This document shows positions 1-9,391 of a stretch of 64,000 bases of DNA, piece after piece. This DNA is from an uncultured Clostridia bacterium (GTDB lineage Bacteria > Bacillota > Clostridia > UBA1381). The DNA is taken from NCBI GenBank assembly GCA_934454145.1, contig CAKSFT010000004.1, positions 186,001 through 250,000 on the forward strand, read 5' to 3'. Numbering within the stretch: position 1 is the first letter of the stretch; each line of letters opens with the position of its first letter. The notes under the pieces were generated by a model. The model had not been told where the DNA came from and ran no database searches. It saw only the letters and a program-made list of their open reading frames with translations. The position numbers and the translations under genes were made by a program.

Positions 1-134
1 CCTTCGGCAAAATAATATATTTAGCCGAAGACGGCTCTGCAGACAATTTTTATGAAATATCGGAAAATGAATATGAAAAAATCATGACACAGGAGGAAGA
101 AGCATCTTCCCCCGCCGGCGATTTCCCCGTATAA
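1..134 (+). CDS. 3' end of an unidentified protein gene (5' end outside the window)
   Basis: An open frame enters from the left edge (first full codon at base 3) and stops with TAA at 132-134. About 43 residues are visible. They are acidic and contain NFYEISENEYEKI, followed by a Glu-rich and Ser/Pro-rich tail. The Glu/Tyr-rich end, the gene's size and its place before a terminator are compatible with a DUF1292-type (YrzB-like) small protein, but too little is visible to assign a family. It is closed off by the terminator at 174-215 and is therefore not part of the polysaccharide operon that follows. Confidence 0.5.
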   Translation, partial: FGKIIYLAEDGSADNFYEISENEYEKIMTQEEEASSPAGDFPV

Positions 135-173
135 ATCCGGATAATTTTTTATTTTCCGAAAATTTTTATCAAG

Positions 174-216
174 CCCTGACGGCACATATCCGACATGTGT
201 ACCGTCAGGGTTTTTA
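174..216 (+). terminator. Rho-independent terminator after the left-edge gene
   Basis: The arms CCCTGACGG (174-182) and CCGTCAGGG (202-210) pair perfectly and are extended by ACA/TGT. They are followed by TTTTTATTT. It separates the left-edge gene from the polysaccharide operon. Confidence 0.85.
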
Positions 217-284
217 TTTGTATGTATTGTTGCAAAAAAATCATGTTGCCGCCTACATTTCGGCGATTTTTTTCCCTCAAAGTA

Positions 285-313
285 TTGACGAATATTTAAA
301 ATTATTATATAAT
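285..313 (+). promoter_or_regulatory. Sigma-A promoter of the polysaccharide operon
   Basis: TTGACG (285-290) and TATAAT (308-313) are separated by exactly 17 bases. The next gene starts at 410, so the leader would be about 90 bases, AT-rich and without an obvious riboswitch fold. It is the only strong promoter I saw before 26.7 kb on this strand, so the operon may depend on it. Confidence 0.8.
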
Positions 314-409
314 TAAAGAAATATGTTTTTCTTTAATTTGAATATATTTTTACACTCTTGATATTTTACACAAGATAATTATTATTTTAAAAAAAAGGAT
401 GGTTTTCTG

Positions 410-1543
410 ATGCCACAGGAAAAAATATGGCTTTCTTCCCCGACAATGCACGGAGAGGAACAGCTTTTTGTCAAAGAAGCATTCGACACAAACTGGGTTG
501 CACCGCTCGGCAAAAATGTGACTGAATTTGAAAACGAAATATCACGTTATGTCGGCTGCAAAGCGGCGGCGGCGATGACTGCCGGCACGCATGCGCTGCA
601 CATGGCGGTGAAGCTTGCCGGAGTCGGGAATGGCGACATTGTTTTGTGCTCCGACCTCACCTTTGCCGCGACGGTAAACCCGGTTTCATATGAAAACGGG
701 ACACAGGTATTTATTGATTCGGAATATGAAACATGGAACATGAACCCCGATGCGCTGGAAACCGCACTGAAGAAATATAAGGGAAAGGTCAAAGCCGTCA
801 TAACCGCCAACCTCTACGGCACACCGGCAAAACTTGACGAGATTGCCGGTCTGTGTGAAAAATACGGGGTAATATTGATTGAGGACGCCGCAGAATCACT
901 GTCTGCGACATACAAAGGCAGACAAACCGGTACATTTGGCAGATTTAACGCCATAAGCTTCAACGGCAACAAAATCATAACATCATCAGGCGGCGGCATG
1001 TTCTTGTCAGACGACGAGGAAGCAGTCAGCAAGGTGCGTTTTTATTCCACCCAGGCACGTGAGCCGGCGCCGTGGTATCAACATGAAGAAATCGGCTATA
1101 ACTACCGCATGAGCAATGTTGTTGCCGGAATCGGGAGAGGTCAGCTTTTGCATCTTGACGAGCACAAAGCAAGAAAAACTGCGATATATAAAAAATACGC
1201 AGAGGCATTTTCAGAACTCCCTGTGCAGATGAACCCATATCTTCCGTGTTCGGAACCGAATTTCTGGCTCAGCTGTCTGACGATAAACCCGGCTGCAGCG
1301 GACAAGGTGTCCCCCGAAAAACTGCGCCTTGCGCTTGAAAAAGAAAACATCGAATCACGCCCCATCTGGAAGCCTATGCACCTCCAGCCCGTCTATAAAA
1401 CCCATGACTACATAACAACAGACGGCAAAGACGTCGGCGGAGATATATTTGACAGAGGGCTGTGTCTGCCTTCCGACATCAAGATGACAGAGGAACAGCA
1501 GCAAACCGTGGTTGATGTTATCAAGAGGTGTTTTGATGTATAA
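410..1543 (+). CDS. DegT/DnrJ/EryC1/StrS-family PLP aminotransferase (PglE-like)
   Basis: 377 residues, the usual length for sugar aminotransferases that transfer an amino group to a nucleotide-linked keto sugar using pyridoxal phosphate. Asp159 (ILIEDAAES) should hold the pyridine nitrogen. Lys188 in SFNGNKIITSSGGG is the Schiff-base lysine. The FNGNK context resembles PglE-type enzymes, which make UDP-4-amino sugars such as the bacillosamine precursor, but the exact substrate is not determined. It is first in the operon, behind the promoter at 285-313, and overlaps the next gene by 8 bases. A PglC-like transferase directly follows, which supports a role in making the first sugar of the repeat unit. 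Confidence 0.85.
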   Translation: MPQEKIWLSSPTMHGEEQLFVKEAFDTNWVAPLGKNVTEFENEISRYVGCKAAAAMTAGTHALHMAVKLAGVGNGDIVLCSDLTFAATVNPVSYENGTQVFIDSEYETWNMNPDALETALKKYKGKVKAVITANLYGTPAKLDEIAGLCEKYGVILIEDAAESLSATYKGRQTGTFGRFNAISFNGNKIITSSGGGMFLSDDEEAVSKVRFYSTQAREPAPWYQHEEIGYNYRMSNVVAGIGRGQLLHLDEHKARKTAIYKKYAEAFSELPVQMNPYLPCSEPNFWLSCLTINPAAADKVSPEKLRLALEKENIESRPIWKPMHLQPVYKTHDYITTDGKDVGGDIFDRGLCLPSDIKMTEEQQQTVVDVIKRCFDV

Positions 1544-2180
1544 AAGATATATAAAGCGGATTTTTGATTTTTGCTGTTCGCTTTTGGCAATCATTGCCTT
1601 GTCATGGCTTTACATAATCCTTGCGATACTCGTGCGGATAAAGCTTGGCAGTCCGGTACTGTTTGTGCAGGAACGCCCCGGCAAGGACGAAAAAATATTT
1701 AAGATGTACAAATTCCGCACCATGACAAACGAAACCGACCAACAAGGGAAACCTCTGCCCGACAGCGCACGTCTGACAAAATTTGGGAGCTTTCTGAGAA
1801 AAACCAGCCTTGATGAACTTCCCGAACTTTTTAACATTTTAAAGGGTGACATGAGCATCATAGGCCCCAGGCCGCTGTTGGTTGAATATTTGCCGTATTA
1901 TACCCAAACCGAAAAGATGCGCCACAGTGTGCGCCCCGGGCTTTCGGGGCTGGCGCAGATAAGCGGCAGAAACATGCTTAAATGGGAATACCGCCTGGCA
2001 AAAGATGTCGAGTATGTGGAGCATATCAGCTTTTTGAATGATGTAAGCATAATATTCAAAACCGTAGTCAAGGTTTTGAAACGCGACGAAGTTGCCGAAG
2101 ACACAAATGCGGCGGAAGGCAACCTTGCGCAGATGAGAATGGCTGCCGCGTCAGAATCTGAAATTGGAGTGGAAAAATGA
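1536..2180 (+). CDS. Undecaprenyl-phosphate sugar phosphotransferase (bacterial sugar transferase, PglC-like)
   Basis: 214 residues from ATG 1536, chosen because AGAGGTG lies 5-6 bases upstream; an in-frame ATG at 1512 has no such site. One hydrophobic N-terminal segment (about residues 8-32) precedes the catalytic domain with KFRTM, the Asp-Glu pair in TSLDELPEL, and LKGDMSIIGPRP, all hallmarks of monotopic phosphoglycosyl transferases. These move a sugar-1-phosphate from UDP-sugar to undecaprenyl phosphate on the cytoplasmic face, so this is the initiating enzyme for the repeat unit. The C-terminal tail after the conserved domain (about 25 residues) is polar and unremarkable. It overlaps the next start by ATGA. 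Confidence 0.9.
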   Translation: MYKRYIKRIFDFCCSLLAIIALSWLYIILAILVRIKLGSPVLFVQERPGKDEKIFKMYKFRTMTNETDQQGKPLPDSARLTKFGSFLRKTSLDELPELFNILKGDMSIIGPRPLLVEYLPYYTQTEKMRHSVRPGLSGLAQISGRNMLKWEYRLAKDVEYVEHISFLNDVSIIFKTVVKVLKRDEVAEDTNAAEGNLAQMRMAAASESEIGVEK

Positions 2181-3151
2181 ATATACTGATATTGAGCGCC
2201 GGAAGGCGAACCAAAGTCACCGAATACTTTAAAAAAGAATTTAACGCCCGCGGCGGACGTGTCATCGCCACCGACTGCGACAGGCTTGCCCCGGCATTAT
2301 ATTTTGCGGACGAATATGTGATAGTCCCAAAAATCACCGAACCGGGCTATATAAACAAAATATATGACATATGCAAAGAAAAAAACATTTCCGGGATAAT
2401 ATCGCTTATCGACCCGGAGCTTGAGCTTATTGCACAACACGAAAAAGAGTTTAATGCACTGGGCACCACACTCTTTGTTTCCGCGTACGATGTTTGCAGG
2501 CTGTGTTTTGACAAATACGATATGTACAAATTCTTATCCTCAAACAATATCCCGTGTGCAAAAACATACATATCTGTTGATGATTTTAAATCTGCACGAA
2601 AAAACGGAGATATAGACTTCCCTGTTTTTGTAAAACCGCGCTGCGGCAGTGCCAGCCTCGGCATAAACATTGTTGACAACATGAAACATCTTGAACTCTT
2701 GTATGAACTTTCCGACAATCTTATAATCCAGGAATACCTGAAAGGCACAGAATACGGTGCCGACTGCTATATAGATACCATATCAAAAAAGCCCGTTTCG
2801 GTGTTTGTGAAAAAGAAAATCCGCATGAGAAGCGGCGAAACCGACAAATCCGTGTCCGTAAAAGACAACAGGCTGTTTGACTTTATAAAAGGCTTTATTG
2901 CAAAGCTCGGCGCAAAGGGCACTATTGATATCGACATATTCAATGTTGACGGAACCTGGTATGTTTCCGAGGTTAATCCGCGTTTCGGCGGCGGCTATCC
3001 GCATGCATACGAATGTGGCTGCAATTTTCCGCAGTATATCATAAACAACCTGGAGGGCAAGGAAAACACGGACAACATCGGCATCTATGAAGAGGGAATC
3101 ATCATGATGAAGCATGACACCCTCACCATGATAAAGGAAGAAAATTTATGA
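2177..3151 (+). CDS. ATP-grasp protein of polysaccharide loci (CarB-like)
   Basis: 324 residues. The N-terminus, ILILSAGRRTKVTEYF, looks like a pre-ATP-grasp domain. The ATP-grasp core is visible as FVKPRCGSASLGI (nucleotide-binding Lys), IIQEYLKGTEYGADCY, and the metal-binding EVNPRFGGGYP. Enzymes of this fold join a carboxylate to an amine or other nucleophile via an acyl-phosphate. Relatives in capsule clusters are thought to attach amino acids or similar groups to sugars, but the substrate cannot be inferred here. It is joined by ATGA overlaps to both neighbours, implying translational coupling. Confidence 0.75.
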   Translation: MNILILSAGRRTKVTEYFKKEFNARGGRVIATDCDRLAPALYFADEYVIVPKITEPGYINKIYDICKEKNISGIISLIDPELELIAQHEKEFNALGTTLFVSAYDVCRLCFDKYDMYKFLSSNNIPCAKTYISVDDFKSARKNGDIDFPVFVKPRCGSASLGINIVDNMKHLELLYELSDNLIIQEYLKGTEYGADCYIDTISKKPVSVFVKKKIRMRSGETDKSVSVKDNRLFDFIKGFIAKLGAKGTIDIDIFNVDGTWYVSEVNPRFGGGYPHAYECGCNFPQYIINNLEGKENTDNIGIYEEGIIMMKHDTLTMIKEENL

Positions 3152-4353
3152 AAAAAATTCTGATAATAGACCATTTCAGCCAAACGCCCGACGAACCCGG
3201 CAACAACCGCTTTACATATATTGCCGAAAAGCTTGTTTCCGGCGGATATTCGGCCGAAATTGTCACCACCGATTTTTCACATAAATATAAACGCACACGC
3301 ACAACGCCGAAAGAAATGCTGGATGCTTTGCCATACAGATATACAATGCTCCCCGAGCCGGGCTACAAAAAAAATGTAAGCCTGAAACGGTTTTACAGCC
3401 ATTATATTTTCGGCAAAAATCTGAAAAAATATCTGAACACCATTGAAAAGCCCGACTTGGTGTATGCCTCCGTCCCCTCTCTGGACGCGGCGGCACGGGC
3501 GGCAGAATACTGCAAAAAGAATCATATTCCGTTTATTGCAGACATACAGGATTTGTGGCCCGAGGCTTTTGAGCTGGTCTTTAATATACCGATACTGTCC
3601 TCTGTGATTTTTGCCCCTTTGAGAAGAACAGCAAACAAAATATATGAAACGGCAGACAAAATCGTCGCCGTGTCGGACACATATCTGAAGCGCGGACTCT
3701 CCGTGAACAAAAAGGACAGCCGCGGATTGTGCGTATTTCTCGGCACGGATTTGACTGACTTTGACGAAGCCGCAAAGGCAAAACAGCCAAGGACAGACAG
3801 CGAATTTTGGATTGGTTATGCCGGCACGCTGGGGCACAGCTACAGTATAGCCGTGGTGATTGATGCAATGGATATTTTGAAGAAAAAGGGATATGGCAAC
3901 ATTACCCTGAAGGTTTTCGGCGACGGGCCGCTCATGCAGGATTTTGTCGACTACGCAAAAAAAGCAGATGTCCGCTGCGAATTTTTCGGGCGGCTTGACT
4001 ACGGCACAATGGTTGCGCACCTGTGCGGATGTGACATTGCCGTAAATCCCATTTCCAAGGGCGCGGCACAAAGCATCATAAACAAGCACGGCGATTATGC
4101 CGCCGCAGGGCTTGCCGTTGTAAGCACACAGGAATGTCCGGAATATCGCAATTTGCTTGACAAATACCATTGCGGCATAAATTGCGAATGTGAAGATGCC
4201 GCATCGCTTGCCGATGCCATAGAAAAGCTTTATCTTGACAAAGCTCTCTGTCGGACAATGGGAGAAAATTCGCGCCGCCTTGCAGACGAAAAATTTGACA
4301 GGCGAAACACCAACAAAGAAATAATAAATGCAATTGAAGAGCTTATAAAATAA
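3148..4353 (+). CDS. Glycosyltransferase family 4 (WbuB-like)
   Basis: 401 residues with the two Rossmann domains of GT-B enzymes. The N-terminus (KKILIIDHFSQTPDEPGNNR) and ADIQDLWPEAF are typical of WbuB-like transferases. The C-terminal half has WIGYAGTLGHSYSIAVVIDA, VFGDGPLMQDF and a weak EX7E-like region. WbuB-type enzymes often add N-acetyl-L-fucosamine to the lipid-linked acceptor. The capE-capF-capG genes for UDP-L-FucNAc in the same operon make that a reasonable guess, not a proof. It starts inside the stop of the preceding ATP-grasp gene (ATGA). Confidence 0.85.
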   Translation: MKKILIIDHFSQTPDEPGNNRFTYIAEKLVSGGYSAEIVTTDFSHKYKRTRTTPKEMLDALPYRYTMLPEPGYKKNVSLKRFYSHYIFGKNLKKYLNTIEKPDLVYASVPSLDAAARAAEYCKKNHIPFIADIQDLWPEAFELVFNIPILSSVIFAPLRRTANKIYETADKIVAVSDTYLKRGLSVNKKDSRGLCVFLGTDLTDFDEAAKAKQPRTDSEFWIGYAGTLGHSYSIAVVIDAMDILKKKGYGNITLKVFGDGPLMQDFVDYAKKADVRCEFFGRLDYGTMVAHLCGCDIAVNPISKGAAQSIINKHGDYAAAGLAVVSTQECPEYRNLLDKYHCGINCECEDAASLADAIEKLYLDKALCRTMGENSRRLADEKFDRRNTNKEIINAIEELIK

Positions 4354-4369
4354 ACACGGGAGTGTCAGA

Positions 4370-5500
4370 ATGAAAAAACTATTGATAATGGCGTCGCTGT
4401 TTTATCCGCAAAAAAACGGCGGCGGCCCGCCGATAAGCATTATGAATGTGGTGAAATCGGTCAAAGACAGCTTTGAAATTTATATAATTTCCAAAAATCA
4501 TGAGGTTGCGGACACACAGCCCCTTGACGGAATAAAGAACGGCTGGAACACCTTTGATTTCGGCAAGGTATACTACACCCCTTACGGTGACCATGGTCTG
4601 AAGCATATCCTGAGAGTCATTGACGAGGTTTCGCCCGATATTATATATGAAAACAGCTTTTTCAGCCACGACGATATGCTCCCCGTGTGCATGTATAAGA
4701 AAAAACACCCGGAGGTCAGGATAATCACCGCACCGCGCGGAGAATTCTACCCCGAAAGGCTGAAAAGCGGCCGCGCAAAAAAAACACTGTACAAAAACCT
4801 GATGAAATTTTCGGGGCTTTTGCGCGGAATATATTTCCAGGCAACAGGGGAACAGGAAAAACAGTACATATCAGATTTTGTCGGCACAAAACCCGAAATG
4901 ATATACAATGTCAACAACATCACCCTCCCCGGGGTGGAGCAATACTTCCCCGACAAGACCCCCGGAGAGCTTAGGCTTGTTTTTATGGCAAGGATTCACC
5001 CGATGAAAAACCTGCTTTTTGCCATAGACATACTCAAAGATGTGTCGGCAAATGTGACATATGACATCTATGGTTCAACAGAGAACCGGGAATATTGGGA
5101 ACAGTGTCTTGCCGCAATCAAGACTTTGCCCGAAAACATAAAAGTAACCTATCGCGGCAATGCCGCACACGACGATGTGCCCGGGATTCTTGCACAATAT
5201 CATGCCTTCTTTATGCCGACAATAGGCGAAAATTATGGGCACTCAATTGTGGAAGCCTTGCTTGCGTCACGCCCCGTGATTATAAGCGACAAAACGCCGT
5301 GGTGTGACCTTGAGCAATCCGGTGCCGGTTTTGCCATTGCGCTTGACGACCGCAAAGGCTTTGCCGCGGCAATCGAGAGGCTTGCCGCGGCGGACAGTGA
5401 AGGATTTTGCAAAACCTGCCGTGCGGCACACAAATATATAACAACAAAGCTGGACACTGCCGCACTGGCAGAGGAGTATAAAAATATGTTTTTAAACTGA
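4370..5500 (+). CDS. Glycosyltransferase family 4
   Basis: 376 residues, GT-B type. The N-terminal glycine-rich loop (FYPQKNGGGPPISIMNVV) and the C-terminal LVFMARIHPMKNLLFAI are characteristic; PTIGENYGHSIVEALLASRP contains the nucleotide-sugar binding EX7E-type element (GENYGHSIVEAL). It should transfer a sugar onto the growing undecaprenyl-linked repeat in the cytoplasm. Donor and linkage are unknown. A ribosome site GGGAG lies 16 bases after the preceding stop, so this gene is separately initiated within the operon. Confidence 0.85.
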   Translation: MKKLLIMASLFYPQKNGGGPPISIMNVVKSVKDSFEIYIISKNHEVADTQPLDGIKNGWNTFDFGKVYYTPYGDHGLKHILRVIDEVSPDIIYENSFFSHDDMLPVCMYKKKHPEVRIITAPRGEFYPERLKSGRAKKTLYKNLMKFSGLLRGIYFQATGEQEKQYISDFVGTKPEMIYNVNNITLPGVEQYFPDKTPGELRLVFMARIHPMKNLLFAIDILKDVSANVTYDIYGSTENREYWEQCLAAIKTLPENIKVTYRGNAAHDDVPGILAQYHAFFMPTIGENYGHSIVEALLASRPVIISDKTPWCDLEQSGAGFAIALDDRKGFAAAIERLAAADSEGFCKTCRAAHKYITTKLDTAALAEEYKNMFLN

Positions 5501-5513
5501 CAAGGAGAACTTT

Positions 5514-6056
5514 ATGAATAAAATACGGATTCTTTTTCGTATGCTCTACAACTCTATACGCTTTGCCGGCAAACCCGACTACAAGAATCTTTTGCTTGTC
5601 AATGTTTCTGTGATAATCAACAACGGCAAAGGCTTACATCTTTCTGTCGGCAAAAACTTCTGTGCAAGACGGAATGTTGAAATAAACATACGTAAAAACG
5701 GAGTATTGGACATCGAAAAAGATATGTTTATAAACACAAATTCTCTTATAACATGCAGAAAACATATTTTTATCGGTGAGAACTCCATAATCGGTCCGAA
5801 TTGCAGTATATATGACCACGACCACTTGATTGACCACGGTCGGGTTATGCACAATGAATATCGCTGTGCCGATGTAATCATCGGTAAAAATGTATGGATT
5901 GGCGCCGGGTGCATTATCCTGAAAGGAGTGCACATCGGTGACAATTCCATCGTGGCGGCAGGGAGCATTGTCAGCAAGGACGTGCCCGAAAACAACATGT
6001 ATATACAAAGGAAACAGGATTTTACAAAATCCATTATCGGAGGAAAATATGAATAA
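5514..6056 (+). CDS. Left-handed beta-helix O-acetyltransferase (WbbJ-like)
   Basis: 180 residues dominated by hexapeptide repeats: IFIGENSIIGPNCSIYDHDH, then VIIGKNVWIGAGCIILKG, VHIGDNSIVAAGSIVSKDVP. The His residues in YDHDH correspond to the catalytic histidine region of maltose/galactoside-type acetyltransferases, which transfer acetyl from acetyl-CoA to a sugar hydroxyl. It probably decorates a sugar of the polymer or of a lipid-linked intermediate. The final eight bases overlap the start of the next gene. RBS AAGGAG is upstream. Confidence 0.85.
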   Translation: MNKIRILFRMLYNSIRFAGKPDYKNLLLVNVSVIINNGKGLHLSVGKNFCARRNVEINIRKNGVLDIEKDMFINTNSLITCRKHIFIGENSIIGPNCSIYDHDHLIDHGRVMHNEYRCADVIIGKNVWIGAGCIILKGVHIGDNSIVAAGSIVSKDVPENNMYIQRKQDFTKSIIGGKYE

Positions 6057-6927
6057 GGCAAGACTTTTGGCGAAGGTTACATTTACAAAATTTTTTAAAA
6101 AATTTCCCAATTTAATCTCGGACAGGGCGCACGCAAAGCTCCTTTATTGGTGCATGTTCGGCAAAATACCGGATTTGGACAACCCGTCTGCTTTTAACGA
6201 GTATCTCTGTGCGGAAAAAATAAAGGACTGCAAGCTTGACTATTGGAAATATACCGACAAATATGAGGCAAGGAAGTACGTGCGCGACTGCATCGGTGAA
6301 AAATATCTTAATGAGGTCATCGGAATATATGACAAGTTTGACGACATTCCCCTTGACAAGCTGCCGGAGCAGTTTGTCATGAAGGGCACACACGGCTCCA
6401 GCTACAACATAATAGTCACTGACAAAAGCAAGTTTGACGCCGCAAATGCAAGAAAGAAATATAAAAAGTGGCTGAGCGAAAATTTTTATCTGAAGGATCG
6501 CGAAAAAAACTATAAGCTTATAAAACCGCGCATAATGATAGATAAATTCCTTTCGCCCAAAGACGGGATAATAGAAGAGTTTAAGCTTTTCTGTTTCCGC
6601 GGCAAGGTACGCATGATTTCTTACAACAAAGGCGAGGGACATGACAGACACACACAGCTTTTTGACGAAAACTGGGACAAGCTGGACGTAAAATACGGGT
6701 ATTCCGGCTTTGACATAAAAGCACTTCCCGAAAACAAGGCTGAGTTTGTGATGCTTGCCGAAAAGCTGGCACAGCCGTTTGACTTTGTGCGCGTGGATTT
6801 ATACAATATTGACGGGAAAATCTATTTTTCGGAGCTCACCTTCCACCCCGGCGGCGGCTTGGTGCCTTTCCGGCCCGCAAGCTTTGACAAAAAACTGGGG
6901 GAATACTGCAGAAAGGAAAAGATATGA
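6049..6927 (+). CDS. TupA-like ATP-grasp protein
   Basis: 292 residues from ATG 6049 (RBS GGAGG at 6039-6043); a longer open frame begins at 5938 but lies inside the upstream gene. The sequence matches the TupA-like ATP-grasp family seen in capsule loci: FVMKGTHGSSYNIIV (nucleotide loop), IEEFKLFCFRGKVRMI, VRVDLYNIDGKIYFSELTF, HPGGG. TupA of Bacillus participates in teichuronopeptide synthesis, where an amino acid chain is joined to a uronic acid polymer. UDP-glucose dehydrogenase at the end of this operon would supply a uronic acid, so amidation of a uronate is an attractive but untested role. Confidence 0.75.
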   Translation: MNKARLLAKVTFTKFFKKFPNLISDRAHAKLLYWCMFGKIPDLDNPSAFNEYLCAEKIKDCKLDYWKYTDKYEARKYVRDCIGEKYLNEVIGIYDKFDDIPLDKLPEQFVMKGTHGSSYNIIVTDKSKFDAANARKKYKKWLSENFYLKDREKNYKLIKPRIMIDKFLSPKDGIIEEFKLFCFRGKVRMISYNKGEGHDRHTQLFDENWDKLDVKYGYSGFDIKALPENKAEFVMLAEKLAQPFDFVRVDLYNIDGKIYFSELTFHPGGGLVPFRPASFDKKLGEYCRKEKI

Positions 6928-8138
6928 AGATATACTATACCGGCAACCTGTGCCGGGACGAGAGATTTAATGATATCGTGAAAAAAAGCAAATCAAAGCC
7001 GTCTGCGGCGGGGCTTGTTTTTGAAAATATGCTCTTGTCCGGATTCCGGGGCATAGATGATTTGCAAATAGATGTGCGCACATATATAAATCAGGCTTCC
7101 TTCCCAAACGGAAAAGATTTATTTGTTTTGCCGAAAACAGAGCTTTTGGAATGCGGATATAAAGCAAAAATAATACCAACCGTGAATATAAACGGGCTGA
7201 AACAGTTTTTTTTCAAATTTTTCGGTTTTTTCGACGCATTCTTCTGGATGAGAAAAAACCGCGGTGCCGATGCATGTTATCTTACATATTCGGTGTACGG
7301 CTTTATGAATTCATGGGCACTGTTTTGGGCAAAGCACTATAAAATCCCCGCATGTGCCATTGTCCCCGACCTGCCCTGCAATCATTTTGAGATACGGCAT
7401 GTTTCGGGCATAAAAAAATTTTTCTCGGACAGTTTTCTGAAGGACTCACTGAAGTGTCAGGAAAAGTTTGACGCATATGTTCTCCTGACAGAGCAAATGA
7501 AAGAGAAAATCAACGCATGCAGGGATAACTATATTGTTGTCGAAGGGATATGCACGCCGGGTGTTTTCCCGACACTCACAGGGGACACAGAGAAAAAAGA
7601 AAAAGCCGTTATGTATGCCGGCATGCTTTGCAAAAAACACCGCACCGACATGCTTGTCGATGCCTTTATGAGGGTGAAGGGAAAATATAAGCTTTGGCTT
7701 TTCGGCTCGGGAGATGCGGAGGAATATATCAAAGAATGTGCAAAAAAAGATGACAGAATTGTGTATTTCGGCAGGGTTCCGCGCGAAACGGTTTTGGAAT
7801 ACGAGCTGCGCGCAAGCCTTTTGGTGAATGTCCGCGACACTGCCGAGCAGTACACAAGATACAGCTTCCCCTCGAAAACCATGGAATATATGTCAAGCGG
7901 CACACCGCTTTTGACAACAAGACTCTCCGGGATTCCGCGCGAATACTTTGACCATGTTTATACCCTTGAAGACGAAACAACGGAAGGATTGGCAAAAGTC
8001 CTTTGCGATATCCTTGCCCTGCCCCAAGCAGAACTTTCCCAAAAAGGGAGGGGCGCAAAACGCTTTGTAGCCGACAACAAAAATTTGCATGTCCAGGCAC
8101 GGAAAATATATGATTTTTTGAAGGAATTGCAATCATGA
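6924..8138 (+). CDS. Glycosyltransferase family 4 (GT-B)
   Basis: 404 residues. KIYYTGNLCRDERFNDIV is a common N-terminus for GT4 enzymes of capsule loci. The C-terminal nucleotide-sugar domain shows KAVMYAGMLCKKHRTDMLVDAF, LWLFGSGDAEEYIKE, and SFPSKTMEYMSSGTPLLTT, where the Glu of KTMEYM is the donor-binding residue. Acts on lipid-linked intermediates at the inner membrane face; donor unknown. ATGA overlaps at both ends tie its translation to its neighbours. Confidence 0.85.
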   Translation: MKIYYTGNLCRDERFNDIVKKSKSKPSAAGLVFENMLLSGFRGIDDLQIDVRTYINQASFPNGKDLFVLPKTELLECGYKAKIIPTVNINGLKQFFFKFFGFFDAFFWMRKNRGADACYLTYSVYGFMNSWALFWAKHYKIPACAIVPDLPCNHFEIRHVSGIKKFFSDSFLKDSLKCQEKFDAYVLLTEQMKEKINACRDNYIVVEGICTPGVFPTLTGDTEKKEKAVMYAGMLCKKHRTDMLVDAFMRVKGKYKLWLFGSGDAEEYIKECAKKDDRIVYFGRVPRETVLEYELRASLLVNVRDTAEQYTRYSFPSKTMEYMSSGTPLLTTRLSGIPREYFDHVYTLEDETTEGLAKVLCDILALPQAELSQKGRGAKRFVADNKNLHVQARKIYDFLKELQS

Positions 8139-9346
8139 AAATATTACAGATAAATTCGGTATGCGGCACCGGCAGCACCGGCAAAATTGCCGTTGAAATA
8201 AGCGACTTTCTGAATGAAAAGGGTGTACAAAATTATATAGCTTACGGACTGGGAGAAACAGAGCGAAAAAATACATTTAAGATAAGCAACTTTTTTGACA
8301 GCCATCTGCACAGCTTTATCTCCCGCAAATTCTGCATGCAGGGGTATGGCTCACACCTTTGCACAATGCGCCTTGTGAAGTATATCAAAAAGATAAAACC
8401 CGACATTGTACATCTGCACAATATCCATGGGCATTACCTCAATTTCGGGATACTTTTTCGTTATCTCAACAGCACCGACATTGCCGTTGTCTGGACATTT
8501 CACGATTGCTGGCCTTTCACCGGCAAATGCGCGCACTATATCCATGCCGGGTGCGGCAAATGGCGGACACACTGCTCCCGCTGTCCTCTTCTCAAGACTT
8601 ATCCGGATTCTGAGCGCGACCGTTCCGAAAAGAACTATACAGACAAAAAAGCACTCTTTGCCGCCAACAAAAACCTGCACATAACAACAGTGTCTAAATG
8701 GCTCTGTTCACAAGCGGAACAATCATTTTTCAAGGGACATGATATCCGCTGCATCTATAACGGCATAAACACAGACATATTTACACCCCGACAAAACAAT
8801 TGGCGGGAAAAACACAATTTGCAGGACAAATTTGTCATTCTCGGCGTTGCAAGTGTATGGTCTTCGAGGAAAGGGCTTGACGAATTTGTTGAACTTTCAA
8901 AGAGAATTGACCCCGACACAAGAATTGTGCTTGTCGGCACAAATGATGAACAGGCATCGGTTTTGCCGGAGAATGTCATCGGGATAAAAAACACAAAAAA
9001 TCAGAATGAATTGGCTGAAATTTATTCCTGTGCCGACGTTTTTCTGAATTTGTCGGCAGAAGAAACATTTGGGCTTGTGGTTGCCGAGGCGATGGCATGC
9101 GGCACCCCCTCAATTGTCTACAACGCAACGGCATGCCCGGAGGTTTTGGCAGAAGACTGCGGATATGTTGTTGAGCCGCACGACCTTGACGCTGTATACG
9201 AAAAAATACAAACAATCAAGGCAAACGGCAAAGACATATACAGTCAAAGCGCCATAAAAAGAGTCAAAGAAAACTTTACAAAGCAAAAAATGCTGAATGA
9301 GTTTTGGAATTTATATAATTCAATAACAGATAAGCATAAGATATAA
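8135..9346 (+). CDS. Glycosyltransferase family 4 (WcaC/colanic-acid type)
   Basis: 403 residues. It starts KILQINSVCGTGSTGKIAVE, and has the HLHNIHGHYLN and WTFHDCWPFTGKCAHY segments with a run of Cys residues (CGKWRTHCSRCP) found in this GT4 subgroup. The C-terminal domain has VASVWSSRKGLDEFVELS and SAEETFGLVVAEAMACGTPSIVY with the EX7E motif. It probably adds one sugar of the repeat. A 45-base gap, the first noticeable one in the operon, separates it from the polymerase gene. Confidence 0.85.
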   Translation: MKILQINSVCGTGSTGKIAVEISDFLNEKGVQNYIAYGLGETERKNTFKISNFFDSHLHSFISRKFCMQGYGSHLCTMRLVKYIKKIKPDIVHLHNIHGHYLNFGILFRYLNSTDIAVVWTFHDCWPFTGKCAHYIHAGCGKWRTHCSRCPLLKTYPDSERDRSEKNYTDKKALFAANKNLHITTVSKWLCSQAEQSFFKGHDIRCIYNGINTDIFTPRQNNWREKHNLQDKFVILGVASVWSSRKGLDEFVELSKRIDPDTRIVLVGTNDEQASVLPENVIGIKNTKNQNELAEIYSCADVFLNLSAEETFGLVVAEAMACGTPSIVYNATACPEVLAEDCGYVVEPHDLDAVYEKIQTIKANGKDIYSQSAIKRVKENFTKQKMLNEFWNLYNSITDKHKI

Positions 9347-9391
9347 ATTTTGTACTCGCACAAATAATAAATAAGAAAAGAGGCACGACAT

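Noticed and set aside
3277..4170. 297-codon - strand open frame opposite the WbuB-like gene
   Set aside because: Antisense to a well-supported glycosyltransferase inside a coupled operon; no ribosome site and no recognisable domain.
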